Positions 1 to 13,639 of a DNA stretch of 64,000 nt are shown here, piece by piece. The position numbers and the translations under genes are program-made. The notes beneath the pieces are model-generated. The model ran no database searches. It was given only the letters and a program-made list of their open reading frames with translations, and had not been told where the DNA came from. This DNA comes from Chrysogorgia sp. JL179-B06 (Eukaryota > Cnidaria > Anthozoa > Scleralcyonacea > Chrysogorgiidae). The first letter of the stretch is position 1. Each line of letters opens with the position of its first letter. The stretch lies in assembly GCA_035772405.1 (NCBI GenBank), contig JAYKKM010000057.1:1-64000 (forward strand), read 5' to 3'.

Positions 1-3000
1 TGCAGTAGTTGAGTAATTGATTAATATCCCCGCGCTCTATCATTTTTTTCAGGCATATTCTGGATTTACGCAATTGAACTGTCCAAATCTTTCGATTGGG
101 TATCTACCCTGCCATCTTCAACAAAAAATAACTGACCCATTTTTTATTATGATAACGTTTTTTATACCCCAGGTTTTGTAGAACTGAAAAAAAAAATTTC
201 TCAAAAGAAAACTTTCATATTAATAAAGCTGAAACTTTTCTTTGTCATTTAATTACGAAATTGTCCCTCTACAAAAAAGTTTAAGAAAAAAATGGCTCCG
301 AAAAAGAGAAATACCCGAATGAAAACTGGAAAAACCATAAAAAATTAAAAAATCCCTGCCTGGTTCCCCTCCTCCTATGGGATTACATCGTATAAAGGAG
401 AAGGATACTGCGAACGGTGTACGTGTACGGGATACGGAAACGTATACGTCGAAAGTGTTTAAATTTCGAGGACTTTAAACCCTTCAACCCCCTAATCAGG
501 ATAATAGTGATACTGATAGTGATGATAGTTTCGAAAACATTTTTGGGGAGTGATGATGACGAAGTAAAAGGAGAAAACGTATTTAATAGAAAAACAACAT
601 TAAAAAAAAAGTTATATACCCGCTGTGATCTTAATTCTCTTCGACAGAATTTTCCAAATCAAAAACTCTATATTTTACGACACTGTATTTTACTCTCCCT
701 TGGGTAGGCTAGAGGGTATAATATATATTTAGAACGTGGTAGATGGGGGCGATCTTTGTCCGTATAAATATCATAACAAAAATTATGATAACTGATGATT
801 CCATACTTAGTTATATTAATAAAGGAATGTATTTAGATTTAAATAAAAACAATAAAAAGATTTTGTTTTTTCAAAAAAAAAAAGTTATTGTGTGTTAAAG
901 TACCATTTTTAAAAAATATATCTATTGGAAAAACACCAAACCCTAATTTTTGGAGATATTTCCCTCTACAAATATTATCTCTTTTTTTTTAAAAATACCG
1001 TAACAAAAGAATATCAGTAAATTCGGCCATAAGATTGGGTCGAGGTAAGAGCTCCATGGCGGAAAATTCTATGAATAAATTCTATAAACCCAAATTTGAT
1101 TATAATTTATTTCAATAATCGTACCACTCTTCCCAAAAATAATATGGACGTTTTTCTGATGGTAAGTATAATTCACATTGGGTGAGGTATGATGGTCGTT
1201 ATTTAAAGGTTTTTTTTTAATTTTAAAATATCTATCTCATGCAAATACGACCACCTTGATTGACCTTCCTCTCTCACTGGTCGTCAAACTCAAGGATAAA
1301 CCAAAAACAGGTCGTACAACAACACCAGGTTTCATGGTAGTTAAATTAATTAATCACATAATTCCACCAAAAAATACCTTCTTGTATTTCTACGGACCAG
1401 GTGCATTATCCCCCTGATTTGAAATCCCCAACTTGGTCGGTTTCTTAAATCAGGGTGGACCACACCTTTAAAATGTTTTACTACCCCCCTGGAAATTTAG
1501 GGAATTTGTGCCTTGTGAGGCTTTGATTGGGGTTCCATTTTCCCATAATCATTTTTCCTTGGGTTTCCCGATTGGGCTTTAGGAAAGGGGCTCGGTTTCC
1601 CAATCCCCATAAAAATAACACATTTGATAATATTAATATATTATCATTATATATTACTTTTACTCATGTTCATTAAATATGCAAATTTAAACAAAATATT
1701 TTTAATCACAGTGGGGGGTTACAAAAAAATTTATTATTAAAATGTTTGAATTGCAAATAGAAAAAAAAAACATTTTACCCCCCCAACTGGATGGTCAATG
1801 GGTGAAATTGGTAAATTATTATATGTTAATATTGCTTAAGGGGAAAAAACCACACCTCAAAAAAATGTTTTTTAAATATTTTAAAAACATGGGAAAATAT
1901 TGCTCTATTTTTAAAAAATGTAATAAATTGGTCTATTTTGCTATTTTATAAAAGCAGGTACATAAAAAAGGGGCTTTGTGAAAACATGTTTTTCAAACAA
2001 TAAACACCAAGTTTTTCTAGTTAAAAAACAGTTTTAGCAGTTTGCTTATTGAAAGGGCCACCCAAGGCATCAATTTATTTAAATATTATTTATTTCCATT
2101 TCATCATCATTGTTATTATTCCATTTTTTATCTCAAAAACATCCCAAACCCATCATTTCAATATCCATCCACCCACCCTTACAATTCATAATCCATTCTC
2201 AAAACTTCTGGTGTTCACTGTTCACTTTCCAATGAAAAAGGTCGGAGAGAAGGGAATCGCCTTCGGGATTTCAGAAATAATAGCAACTCTTTGTTGATAA
2301 CATTTCCATCTTTTTTTCAATCAACAGTTTTTTAAACCCATTTTTAAACATCATTGTATTTTGTCAATTTCCCCGAGGAGGGCTATTAAAAAAGCTTAGA
2401 TTAAGCTGTTTTTTTTTCACATAAGTATTCTTTCTAATTGCCCAAGCTTTTTGTAGGCTGTTGGTTCGGAATTGTAAACAAGTTTTCATATACCTCTTTT
2501 GCAGTTTGTTATTGCTTTGGGCGTTTTCTAAGGTCCGAACCGGTTTTTTTTATTTTTAAGCTCTTATTTTCCTTGTTTTTGCCTTCTCTTTTTTTGGATG
2601 TTGGAAAGATTCTTTGCCCACCTGGGGGGATATCATTCGGTTTTGTGTTTTATTCTTTTTGTGGTGTGTATTTTTTCCTTTGGAAAATGGGTGCTATTCT
2701 GCTACTTTTTGGGTGTTTTTCATAAACATGAATATATCACTAAAGGGAATTTTTTTTCTCATTTGAAGCTATGAAGTCTCACTTCTTGGGTCCCAGGAAA
2801 AATTAAATTGTTTTCAGAATTGTTTGTAATAAAACCGGTTTGCCATCCCAATCTTGTTTTTTTTAACCTGTTAAATGGTCTACCAATTTATTCTCCCCAA
2901 AAGATGTAAATGGGGGCAAGTAGTAAAACCACACAAGTTGCTAGTTTGCAAAGTTTCGGAATAATTATGAAATGTCTCGTATCTTTTTTGGGGGATTTAA

Positions 3001-6000
3001 GGAAAATAATAACCTATCACAAGCAATTTAAAAAAGATGGGGAGTGAAGGACTGTTTAGCATTTGGAAAATGGAGTTGAAAGGATTCCCCGTTAAAAACA
3101 AAAAACAATTGCAAGATACCCCTGGAAGAGCGAGTTTTAAACGGATTTTAGCCTTCTACCCCTTAAGAAGAGGGGGGGATAAAGTATGGGGGAAATTCCA
3201 TCGATTTCCCTGCATAAAGGAAAAGGTGGGTACAAAACGATGGGTATTGCATCAAGAGAAACCTCCCAAAATTGCCACCAAAGGTCAAGACTGACATACT
3301 TGGAAAGCCACTGTTATGCCAGAGGTCCTGGAAGTGGGGAAAATGTTATAAGTAATGTGGAGGTTTATAGTTAATCGTGTCCGCAGAAATGGCGAGAATT
3401 TTCAAATTTCTTGGATTCGGGGTTTTTCAATCGTTTATTTCATAGGGGGGAGCAAAGAGGAATGGGGGAAACAGCGGGCCAGGGCCAGAAACGATCTAAT
3501 TTGCTTGTATTGGCGAAGCTTTGGTAGATGGGTTGGTGCAATGAAAATGGAAGTATATTCACGATGGGGGCCATTCCGAATGGACTCCAACCAAGAAGGA
3601 AAAGAGGATTAGCAAAGCACTTTCCTATTGGGTATGATGGTCAAAAAAAAACGTGAGGGAGCTGGGCGCAGGGGTGGATTCATAAACAAAATGCCTGGAG
3701 AAGTCGCAAAAAGATGTGGCTGGAAAAGGGAATAAAAAACGGGGGGGGGGGACGAACCAGAAATCCAGCCAGGTGATTTCAATGAATTTCGTTACTTGTC
3801 ACCACAAGAATGGATGACTCAAAAGGTTCTTTTTTATAACAATCGAACATTCTAAGTGGGCAATTTGGATTTCAAATCAGCTTGGAGAAATTTCAAAAGC
3901 AGGGGGAAAATCAGATATTCCAGGGTGCGCTATAATTTTGATAGAAAATTTGAAATGTTTTTCTGGTAAAGAAAATGTTGTGCCAAAGTTGGGGGAGCCT
4001 TTAATTTTTGGAATATCTTAAAGGTAGGATTTTGTCAAAAAAACCGAGGTGGCATCTCTGTGTTTGGGATTTTGTTCCAGTTTTTTTCCCTTTGGTTTCG
4101 TTGGAAAAAATCTGAAAACAGCGTTTTGCCAAAGGACCAAATTGGCCCAGACGAAGAGGGGGCAAATTAGGCCAGGGATCTGCGTTTACCTAAACCTTAC
4201 GGGGGGACACAAGGGGGACTCCCAACTGGTTTCTTCAAATGGGTGTCCCCCAATGTGTAGTTGATGATTTTGTTCAACCCAGAAGGGGCCCAAATTTATA
4301 AAATCGGGACAAGTTTGGGAAAATATACGGAAACCAAATTGTCTATAGATGAATTTTTGCAGGGGAACTCTATCGGGAACGTTCTCAAAAAACATTTTTG
4401 GCTACTAGAAAGGAAATGCCTGGTAAATAGGGAAATATTGTCGCGAGCACCTATGGGACTTTTACCTTTGCGGGGGCCTGCCAAAAAGCTTAAAGACGTG
4501 GGCCGAGGGGAAAAAAAAAAAAAAAAAAAAAAAAAAGCAGGAAAGATATCTAGTAAGACATGGCTTTACAAATGACTATGAATTTGGGTTTTGAATTGTT
4601 TACAACAAAAGGGAACAACTTAAAAAAAAAAAACATTAAACTGGGTTTCAGTTTTAGGGGGGGGGACTTGTTTTTTTTGGGGTAACAAACACATACCCTG
4701 GTATCGGTCGACGAATGAATTAAAAAACCCAAAAAAAAAGTTCAGATTTGATAAATGCTTGGTTAGCTAATAAGGAAAATTCAACAAAATTGGAAAAAAA
4801 GAAGGGGGGGGTACCTTTAAGTGGATGGGGCCACCAATTTGGACGATTAATGATGTGTGAAGATACCAAGGTGAATGTTATTAATGATGGAATTCTGGGA
4901 CGGGAACGGGACGGGATGTTGATGGTTGGACGGTGAGTTCTTCCATGGAAGTTGGTTTTATATTCCCGCGATGGACGGGAGGAAGTGAGATGGACCAGGA
5001 TTTGAATGGGAAAACTTACTTTTTATTAAACATACTCTAAATACAAGAGGCTGGGAAGGGGGGGTGTGGGGGGGGGAACCAATGTCCAAACAACCACACT
5101 TAAAAAAACTCGTCAATTTATATGGCCGGGGACTCTGACTAATTGTTTACCCGGCGATCACAATAGACTTGGTTACATTTTTCTTGGAGGATGAATTAAG
5201 AAAAAACAAACATAGGGCCTGTTAACAGGGGAAATCCATGATTATAGTTTTTCCAGTCTGTAGTTTTTTCCCATTCTCGTGATAAAACATTTCAATGGGG
5301 TGGGGGCCCATTAATAGGTTATGTTCTTAAACTGAGGGGGTGGGTTGTGTTAAGATTAAAATATGCCTTTTCTAAAAATATTTCTTATTTTTCCAAAAAA
5401 AAACCCCCCAACCCAACCCAACCCCCCCCTTTTTTAACTCTATGACCGGTCCTTTCACAAGTGTTGGCAATTTTGAAGGGAAGATCTTTTCTCGTCAAGT
5501 AAGTATTTCCATTAAAAATTACGGTCACCTCCAGGGAAAAATAGGGGTTTTTCACCTATTAAAATCCAATAAAAGGGGTGGGGGGGAACATAATTTTCAA
5601 ATGGAATGAATTTTGAATTCAGGGAGGGGAAATTTTATGCAAAAATATAAAACTGGTCTGTTAAAGCGTATTATACCATAACGGGGGGACCTGCTAGCCA
5701 TGGGGAGCAAGTGATCTCTCTATCCTGGACTGAGCCTGGCATGGGTTATGACCATCATGTGGTAAATGGTTGTTCTGGGTATAAGGATTTTCTTGGGGTA
5801 TGAATTTATAGGTTAATATTTGGCCATTTTTCCACTCGGGATCCAAAAACCCTAACAATGTATGAAAGCGATTTATGGTTGGAAGGGAAAAATTTTTCTG
5901 TGTGTTGGAATTACCATAATTGTGTTTGAATCGAGTGAAAAATGCCAAAAAATTATTTAACCCTATTAATTATTTTTACCCGAGAAATCTATATCCCTGG

Positions 6001-6463
6001 CATTTTACCCACCAGTTTTACAAGTCTACTTGCTTCAGAAAATTTAACCTAACGAAAAAAAATATAAACAGGCCCCGTTAACTCCGGAAAACGCGTCCGT
6101 TAAATTTAACGGCGTTTTCCGGAAAAAACGGCGTTTTCATTTCTTCGTTCCGGAACGCGTTAGGAAAACCATTTTTATATACTTTTTCTGTGTTTTTAAT
6201 CTAGTCTTAATGAAACAAATACCATAACCAGTCCCAGCAATCAAATTGATTAAGTTAAACCCCATTTAGGCAGTTATTGCCTAAAAGTCCCGGAAAAATT
6301 AACGAAAACTATTTCCGATTAAACCTTTTAATCCGAAAGTTTCCACAATCTACTGGGTGTTACTGAACCCGTCCGTTCCAATAATAACGGCCGAACCGCA
6401 GTTGGCAAGTGTTAGGGTTATTTCTGAGCCAGTTACTGTATATTACAGGAAACTCAATAAACC
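1..6463. other. Error-rich stretch with no supportable gene
   Basis: No reading frame here is convincing. The sequence has a very high density of homopolymer runs (G4-G10, A8-A26, T6-T8), and every open frame is short, low-complexity and unlike a known family. This fits uncorrected long-read sequence at a contig end. Pieces such as 3,040-3,610 and 4,050-4,580 keep modest open frames that could be shredded transposon coding sequence, but I could not identify them. Confidence 0.6.
4511..4536. repeat. A26 homopolymer
   Basis: An unbroken run of A inside the error-rich stretch. It may be a genuine poly(A) tail of a retrotransposed sequence or a base-calling artefact. No retrotransposon coding sequence can be recognised next to it. 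Confidence 0.6.
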
Positions 6464-6570
6464 CGTTAGGCTCTCGGGCAACGGGCTTCCGTATTTAGGG
6501 GCCCCCCGGCAACCTGCACTTAGCATCGGCTCAGTGGGGGGTCGCGGGTTCCAATTCCTAAGGCCGGAAG
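6464..6570 (+). repeat. Degraded tRNA-derived SINE head
   Basis: The segment matches, with many extra bases in homopolymers, the tRNA-like SINE head seen clearly at 38.2, 61.7 and 62.3 kb. It shares the opening GTTAGGCTCTCG, a CAAC...CTTCCGTA block, a GCACT(T)AGCATC block and a GGTCGCGGGTTCCAATTCC segment equivalent to a B box. The middle is rearranged or badly called, so the boundaries are approximate. It is the clearest sign that the noisy left end belongs to the same genome as the rest. Confidence 0.5.
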
Positions 6571-9500
6571 GGCCTTTTTGGGAAGGTTTGCAAATTTTTT
6601 GCCCAACAAAAACTGGTTTTCCCCGGGTTTTTTTGGTCTTTAAATGCATCGTATATCCATAAAAACAATTTCGCGAAATTTTCCTTCACCATAAATCCTT
6701 TCTTTCTATTAATATATAAGAATGTGTCCAGGTTGGTTCATGTATTGTAAACTGACAGTATATTATGTTTTATAAAATAAGTTGTGTTTTTTATATCGGG
6801 TTTGTGATTTGTTTTTCCCAACCAGCATATTTTAGCAAGTTCTGAATTTTATAGAAAGGAAAATAGGGAGAAAAATGGATTGGTATAAATGCCTTGTGTG
6901 TTATACATAAAAATCCTGATGCAAACCCACTTCATACAGGGGGAGATTGGTCGAATTTGGGAAAGTTCTTACATAAAAAAATCTTTCCAACATTATCCCA
7001 CCCATTACTCTTCTCTCTCGTTGTTTGGGCATTCCCCAGGGGGCTATATAAAAACATTGTTTGGCCATTTTTTTTCTTATTTCTTAAATATAAATAAAAA
7101 CAGTACTAATTTTGTAATGGATATAATATATTATAATATATTTATTATAAAATAGTGACATTCCCAGAACCGGGGGGCTTTTTTTTCAATGGGGAACACA
7201 TTTACAAAAATCTATTACAATATAAAGTAATCATATCATATTGAATGTTCATTATTAACCCCTATATAGGGGGTTTAAAACCAGTTTATCAAAACAAAGG
7301 ATACTTTAATACGTTAAAAAAATTTGGTTCTAAATGTTCACACTAAATCTACTAGATTAAAAAACTTATTTTTCCTTCCTTTTTAATACAAGGGCCTAAT
7401 TTTAAAATTTGTGATTTAAAATAATGGTTTTTAAGGTTCACCGGTTTTAGGGATTTTTAATTGGGTGTTCCGGTCTATTGCATTTCCCCATTATTTTCGG
7501 TTCCTCTTGTATTTTAAATGTTCCTTTTGGGGGGAACCAGTCCCACCCACAGGTTCGGTTACTTGTGGGATATTCAACGTTTCATTTTTGGGTTATCTTT
7601 GGTTTAAATCGCGGATCTGTTTGAACTTGGGTTTCTTTTTTGTTGAATCCTTTGTTGGGCAAATAGGTTTACCGGAGGGAGATGGTTGCTTTGATTGTTT
7701 ATTGCCATTTGTAATAAGTTTAAAAAAATTAGGGAATTCCTCTAAATTGTACTTAAGGCCTCTTTTTTATGTGGTAGTTAAGGGCCTAATTTTTGTCCTT
7801 TCAGTTTACGGGGGGATTATATGATTTCATTTTTGTGGCATTTCCTTGGAAATTTCAGGTTCTAAGCTGCCAAAGTTCTGGGGGGAAATTTGGCTGGATT
7901 TTTTTTTCTTGATTGTTTTTTCTTCAGATTGGTAATTTAGGACCAAATTGGATTTTGAAGGCAATAATCTGATTTTGCCCTTCACTGGGGGGACCTAAAG
8001 TGGTTAAATGATCGTTTTAGGCTTAGTGTTGATTTTGGTCAAAAAACTTTAAGTGCTTTTTTCAACACAGCTAATTGAACCTAATTTGGAAATTGCCACA
8101 ATGAACGGGGACCAAGTACCTTGTAAGTGATCATTTATAACCTTTTTAAGGTTCGAGTTTCCAAAATATTATTCCCCAAATCTTTTGGGACCTCCGAAAA
8201 CAGGTTTCGAGGAGTTTTTTGTTTCCAAAAATAAAAAAAAAAATGATGGTTAGGGGGATGGCGGACCTCCAATTGTCTTATGTGACAAGTTGTCGGTGAA
8301 TTTCCCAATCAACCCTTCAATTCTTTCGGTTTTTATCCCTGGGGTTAATCAGTACAAACTGTTATTACCAGCCCACCATTTCAAACCACCTTTTATTGCA
8401 AAAGTCATCCTTCCAAATATTTAGTAACAAGGGGGGTGGGGGTACGAATTCCATAAAACTTGATCACGCGGGGGGGAAAATAATATGGATAAATACCAAA
8501 TTTAGAGGGTTTTATTTTTCTATTTTATGGTTTTTTGTCCACCAGTTACCGGATTTGGAGACTACAGAATTCGGATTTTGGACGGCTAGGGCTATGCAGT
8601 TAGTAAATGTTAAATTAAAAAAAATTGGAGAAAGCACAGGAACCTTGAGGAATTTCCATGATGTTCTATTGAAAACAGCCGGTGGTCCGAGGGGGGTGGG
8701 GTTGTTTTTTTCCCCTATACGAAACCCATATTGGAAATTTCTAATTCGGGGCCATTGATAACTCCTTCAAAATACCATTTGTAGACTGCCATGTGGAGGA
8801 AAGATAAATAAACGCCTAAAAAAATGTTATAAAAAATCCTTTCCGAAATGAAAAAGACGGATTTGGTCTTGGCTTAACGCTGGTTCAAAAGGGGCTTTTG
8901 GGACAGATTTCCAATGATAAAAAACCATTAAAATCGGATTACTTGTTTGTTGTCCATTGCTTCTTAATTAGGGGAGTTATTTCAAGGTTAACCGCAACGT
9001 TGAGTGTTTTTCGGTTTTGAGATGTAACTTTCACGCATTCCCACTCTTGATGGTTTTTGATAATAACCTTATTGTTTATCGTTATTGAGGTTATGCTGGA
9101 GTAACTTGGGTTTTTTTAGGATCAACAACCTTTTGGTCAACAGGGGGGACCTTTGAAAAGGAACATCCGCCCAATAACCGGGTGGACAGAGGGGTACTAT
9201 TTGTTTGAGGCGACCCTTCATGATCCAACCCCTTCCTTTAATGTAATGGAATCCACTTCCCCGGCTAGTTTCAAATCAAAAGGATTATTTTGATTGGTCT
9301 TCATGGAGGGGACCAACAGTTGTATGATTAATATCGGTTTAGTGGGGAGGGGTAAAATAATGTCGGAGAGAAATTCTTTCAACTGATATCGGAATACCTC
9401 TATTTTTTTTAATTTCTGGGGCCCATGGGAGCTTTATTTTATGGAGATTCCCAAAAAATTTAATCATCCTTCGAAAACCCTTTCAATAGGGAGTGGGGGG

Positions 9501-11204
9501 GAGGGGACCTGCTCTAAACTTCGAAAACATTTTCCTTCACAAAAAGCATATTTTTGGGTCAATTGATTAATTATTTGTTTGGGGGCATTAGGAGGTGGAA
9601 GTAGAGTTATTTGGATAACCCCAATTTTTTTTCCCCCTCTGCTTAAGTGGTTTCCTTTTTTTACTTTGGTCTTGCTGGGTTGACTTTTTCCCCTCACTGG
9701 AGGTTGAAATAGGTTTGTTAAATTTTCCCTCGGGGGGCTTTAGTTTTTTGCTATGATCTTTTTTATTATGCAAATGGGTTTAGTGTGGCTTTTCCTTTTG
9801 TATTGGTGGGCCATAACATCTGTTTATACCAACCCTTCCCTTTGGATTTACAAAATTTTTTCCTTTTGTTTTCAATTTTTCAACAATTTTTTGAGTACGC
9901 ACATGATTTAAACTTTTCTGCCTTTCTTAACATAGATCTTGGGTACTGAGTTTTCTCACAAAAAATTTTTATACTTATTTTCCCAGTCTTCCCAAGTTAT
10001 TGCGGGTTTGATCCTTGAAGATCCCTTAATAACGCATAGTTTCCTCTGGGGAACTTCATTAGGGGACAACTTAATAGCTTTGTCAATGATAAAGGGTTGA
10101 GAACCTTCCTTTAACTTTATATGAATTTGTGTTTGGTGGGCATGGTTTAATTTAATGTTGCAGGGTATGACCAACTGGATTAAAAAAGGATCAAAGTTTT
10201 TACCATCACCAAAAACTTTGTCTTCCCATATAAGAGGTATAAATCTTCGTAAAAGGCGGAGGGAAACATAAAAAAAACAAAAAGCGTTCACTGATAAGTT
10301 TTTATTTTGGTTACGTTGCTTTCGGGGGCTGTCAGACTAACCAGCCTTTCTAACGGGTTTAAGGGGGGATAAAATATGAGGGAAAATCTACAAAACCTAA
10401 TTAATATTATACAAGCAGGAAAAAAATAATTTAAAAAGAATGTTGACATAAAATATAAGGGGATTAAATGTGTTATTGTTTCTGTAATAGATATAGCATA
10501 GGGGGACCGCCTTTCATTAATGGCGGGGCCCAGTTTAAAAAATAATTCTTTTTATATGGCATGCAAATGAGGCCTTTTTTTTCTGGCCTCATTTACAAAG
10601 CGACGATTATTTCGCATTTGGGGATATTACAGGGACACACGAACGAGGTCAGGGGGATCAGAAAGGTCTAATTTATAATGGATAATATAAATAGAATATT
10701 TAAATTTTTGTGGTGCGAAATTATTGAAAGAAGGTTTTCTATTATCGGGTCCTGGTAAGAGCCTTCGAGTTGTTTGTTAAAAATTATTAGCCATTGAGTA
10801 AAAGGAAAAATACTATTCCACCTAAAAAATTTTATTGGGGGAGGGAAACCGCTATGTTGACGGGGTGACCAGGTCTCGGCTATTTTATCTTTAAAGGAAT
10901 AAAATAATACGCCCACTCTTCAACTCGATTGAACCCACACATTTCCATTTTTACTGTTGAACATTGAATACACAAAACAACAAAATTGGCTTTCTTAGAT
11001 TACAGAACTTTTTTCACGACCACCAATTAAACGGGAACCCAAATTTACTTATTTCAAATACGTGTACAGGGGGGAAACGCTAAACCTTATACAGATTCGT
11101 TATCTAAGATTTCCTAACTTTCCCCCATGGACAAAAAAAACGCAAAGCCTTAGCAATGCTCGAACACTTATTTGACACCGATCTTTTAAAAAATTTATCC
11201 CCTA
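6571..11204. other. Error-rich stretch, nothing recognised
   Basis: This continues the homopolymer-rich, frame-broken sequence. Open frames at 7,465-7,824, 8,396-8,758 and 9,956-10,291 have biased low-complexity composition and no motif I recognise. No RNA gene, microsatellite or element end could be supported. Confidence 0.55.
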
Positions 11205-12053
11205 AACCTGGGGCGGATTAAAATGGAGGAAGAGCTAAGAGCTTGGGGGGGCCCTGGGGCAAATGGAGATTGTTTGGGGCCCCTAGGAAGGTTTTTTTGT
11301 GAGTGCTTTCCGAAGGCGATTTACCTACCTTCTAGGGGTCCGGCCCTTCGGGGTTGTCCCGGGGCCTTTCGGGGGGGCCCGGGCCCTGGGGCCATTTTTG
11401 CCCCCACAGCCCCAACTTACAGGGTCACTAGTGATAGGGGGTTTAGGAATAGGCTATATCTTTGAAATTGAAAATAAAATTGAAGTTATAATTTCAGATT
11501 TTCCAGCATGGCTGGGGGACTGTGAAGGGGCTCAAATTCAAACACAGGTAGTTTCCGGAATTGCTGGAGTGTGACCGCAGAGAACAGAAGATTAAAAAAG
11601 TTGGAAGGTTTTTTTGGAAGGAAATGTTTTTAGAATAAGGACTTCTGGATTTTGTGTTTTATATTTGGGGATGCTTCGTTGGTTTTTGGTGGAACTACCA
11701 GTTTCTGAGTTTTCTATTTCTCCCCACTCCAAACAAGATGGTCAAGAGCGTGTATGGCTGTTCGTTAATATAGTCTAGTCGACTGTATCCTTTTCTGGGG
11801 GACTTCAAATAATGCTTGGTTTAAGCCTTCCACGTTTTTAGCAATACATGGGGAAAAATAATTAAGCCGCCCCCATTTCAGGTATTCCTTTTATGATTAA
11901 TTTTGTAGGGACAAAATAAATACTGGGCAATTGCCATTGTTCACCAAAGCACAACGGTTGGGGGGGGACCCACTGTTTATACCGGTGGTATACGGCCCAT
12001 CCGGATGGACCAGGAGTAAACACAAACACAAAACAAAACAACACAGCCACACA

Positions 12054-12127
12054 CCCCCCCCCACCCCCCCCCCCCCCCCCCCCCCCCCCCACCCCCCCCC
12101 TTCCCCCCCCCCATCCCCCCCCCCCCC
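12054..12127. repeat. C-rich homopolymer tract
   Basis: About 74 nt of almost pure C with a few A/T interruptions. It lies in the noisy part of the contig and may be a collapsed or over-called low-complexity tract. The proline-rich and glycine-rich frames through it are artefacts. Confidence 0.8.
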
Positions 12128-13639
12128 GAGTATCCGTTTTTATGGGAATCTTTATTTACTTTTACCAATAATAAACTTGGGGCGAAATTACCAAATTTTA
12201 CAAAACTTGGGAACTGAATAAAACAGTCCAAAAACTCGGGGGATTTACTTTGGGGCCAACCTGGAAATCTAAAACCCACAGGGGCCTCACATCACGAATA
12301 TTGATTAGTCCACGTTAACGTTGGCGGCAATTCTACTTCCGCTTAGGACTATTAAATATTGACTTAAACACAGATAACTAAAATTCAATGAGGTTACAAT
12401 TTTATTTTTCTATTCTTTTACAAACCCACGCTTATCTATTTTTAACTTTTTCTCTGCCGGCAAAATGTTTGTTCGGATTTTATTGTTAATTATATGCATT
12501 TTATGCATATCAAAGCATATGCAAGAAAGCTTTCTAACGTTTCTTTTAATATCTCTGTAATTTTTGATAAATACAAATCCTTTACAGTTTTTTCCAACCA
12601 TTAACATATGTTGATTGGAAGTTTCATTTGGGAAAAAGGGGGGCAATTTTTGTCCCTATTTTCCTGTTAATAGCAAATGAAACGATAAACATACCAAAGC
12701 CGGGGCTCTGGCCAAAGAGAGTTCGAACAGAGGGGAAAAGGCAAGGTCGTTTGAGGTGGGGGACGTACTAAAATAAAGACGCCAAAAGACTAGGATTTTC
12801 AATTATATTTACCTTCGATTAAGAATTGAAGAACCAAGTACCAAAATCATTGGTAAAATAAAACCGATTGCGAATGGGGACGAATTCGAGAAAAACTTTA
12901 CCTACCGATTTCTTTCTCGTCTTTGATCTTGGCTAATTGGGGCCAACCTCCTTTCCCAAATAAAAACCTAAACCCAACAGGAAAATTGGCCGCGAGAGTG
13001 AGGGAGGTAGTTTGGTATTGCAAAGGGTTAGTAGCGGTAGTTGATCCCAAAAAACCCACCAGTATGGGGTGGGAGGGGGGGACCATGATCGACAGCGATT
13101 TTGGCCAGTGGGAAGCTGTTCACCCAGGAAGTTCATGTTTGCAATGGCGAAAAGGTTTCAATTCGAAACTGGGCTTTGCTACCTCTCCACATACTTAGTA
13201 CCTCCTTCCCAAAAGTGTTACTGTTTTTACGTGGCCGAAAACTGATGTCGGGACAGAAAAAACCACAGACCCCCTGGGGACCGTGCTTGCAGTTGACCAC
13301 TGCCCACGGGCCACTGGGGTGATTCTTTCTTTTTGGCCAGTGAGGGGAATTCGGAGATTTGGTAAAACGGTGGGCGGACCCCGAGGGCCCATTTCAAAGG
13401 CCCACAACGAAAATGGCGTTAGTTAAACAGCCATCGCCCAATTCAACGATTGGCTAGTTGGGGTTTACTTTAGGCAATCCAGGCCAAGGGGACGAAATAA
13501 AGATGCTTGGAACTTGCCGAAAGTCCTTCTTCGGCGAAAACCATATTAAACGGGCCAGTAAACTTGGGGCGCAATTTCTTAGCACCCGAAATTGTGAGCG
13601 GTTGATTTATGTTATTTGGCGGGTTTGAAGCGTTGGTTC

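Noticed and set aside
3037..4580. Possible transposase remnant in the noisy left end
   Set aside because: Frames are modestly protein-like but no catalytic or family motif could be identified through the base-call errors.
11862..12279. Gly-rich and Pro-rich open frames on both strands
   Set aside because: They are translations of the C-rich homopolymer tract and have no coding signal outside it.
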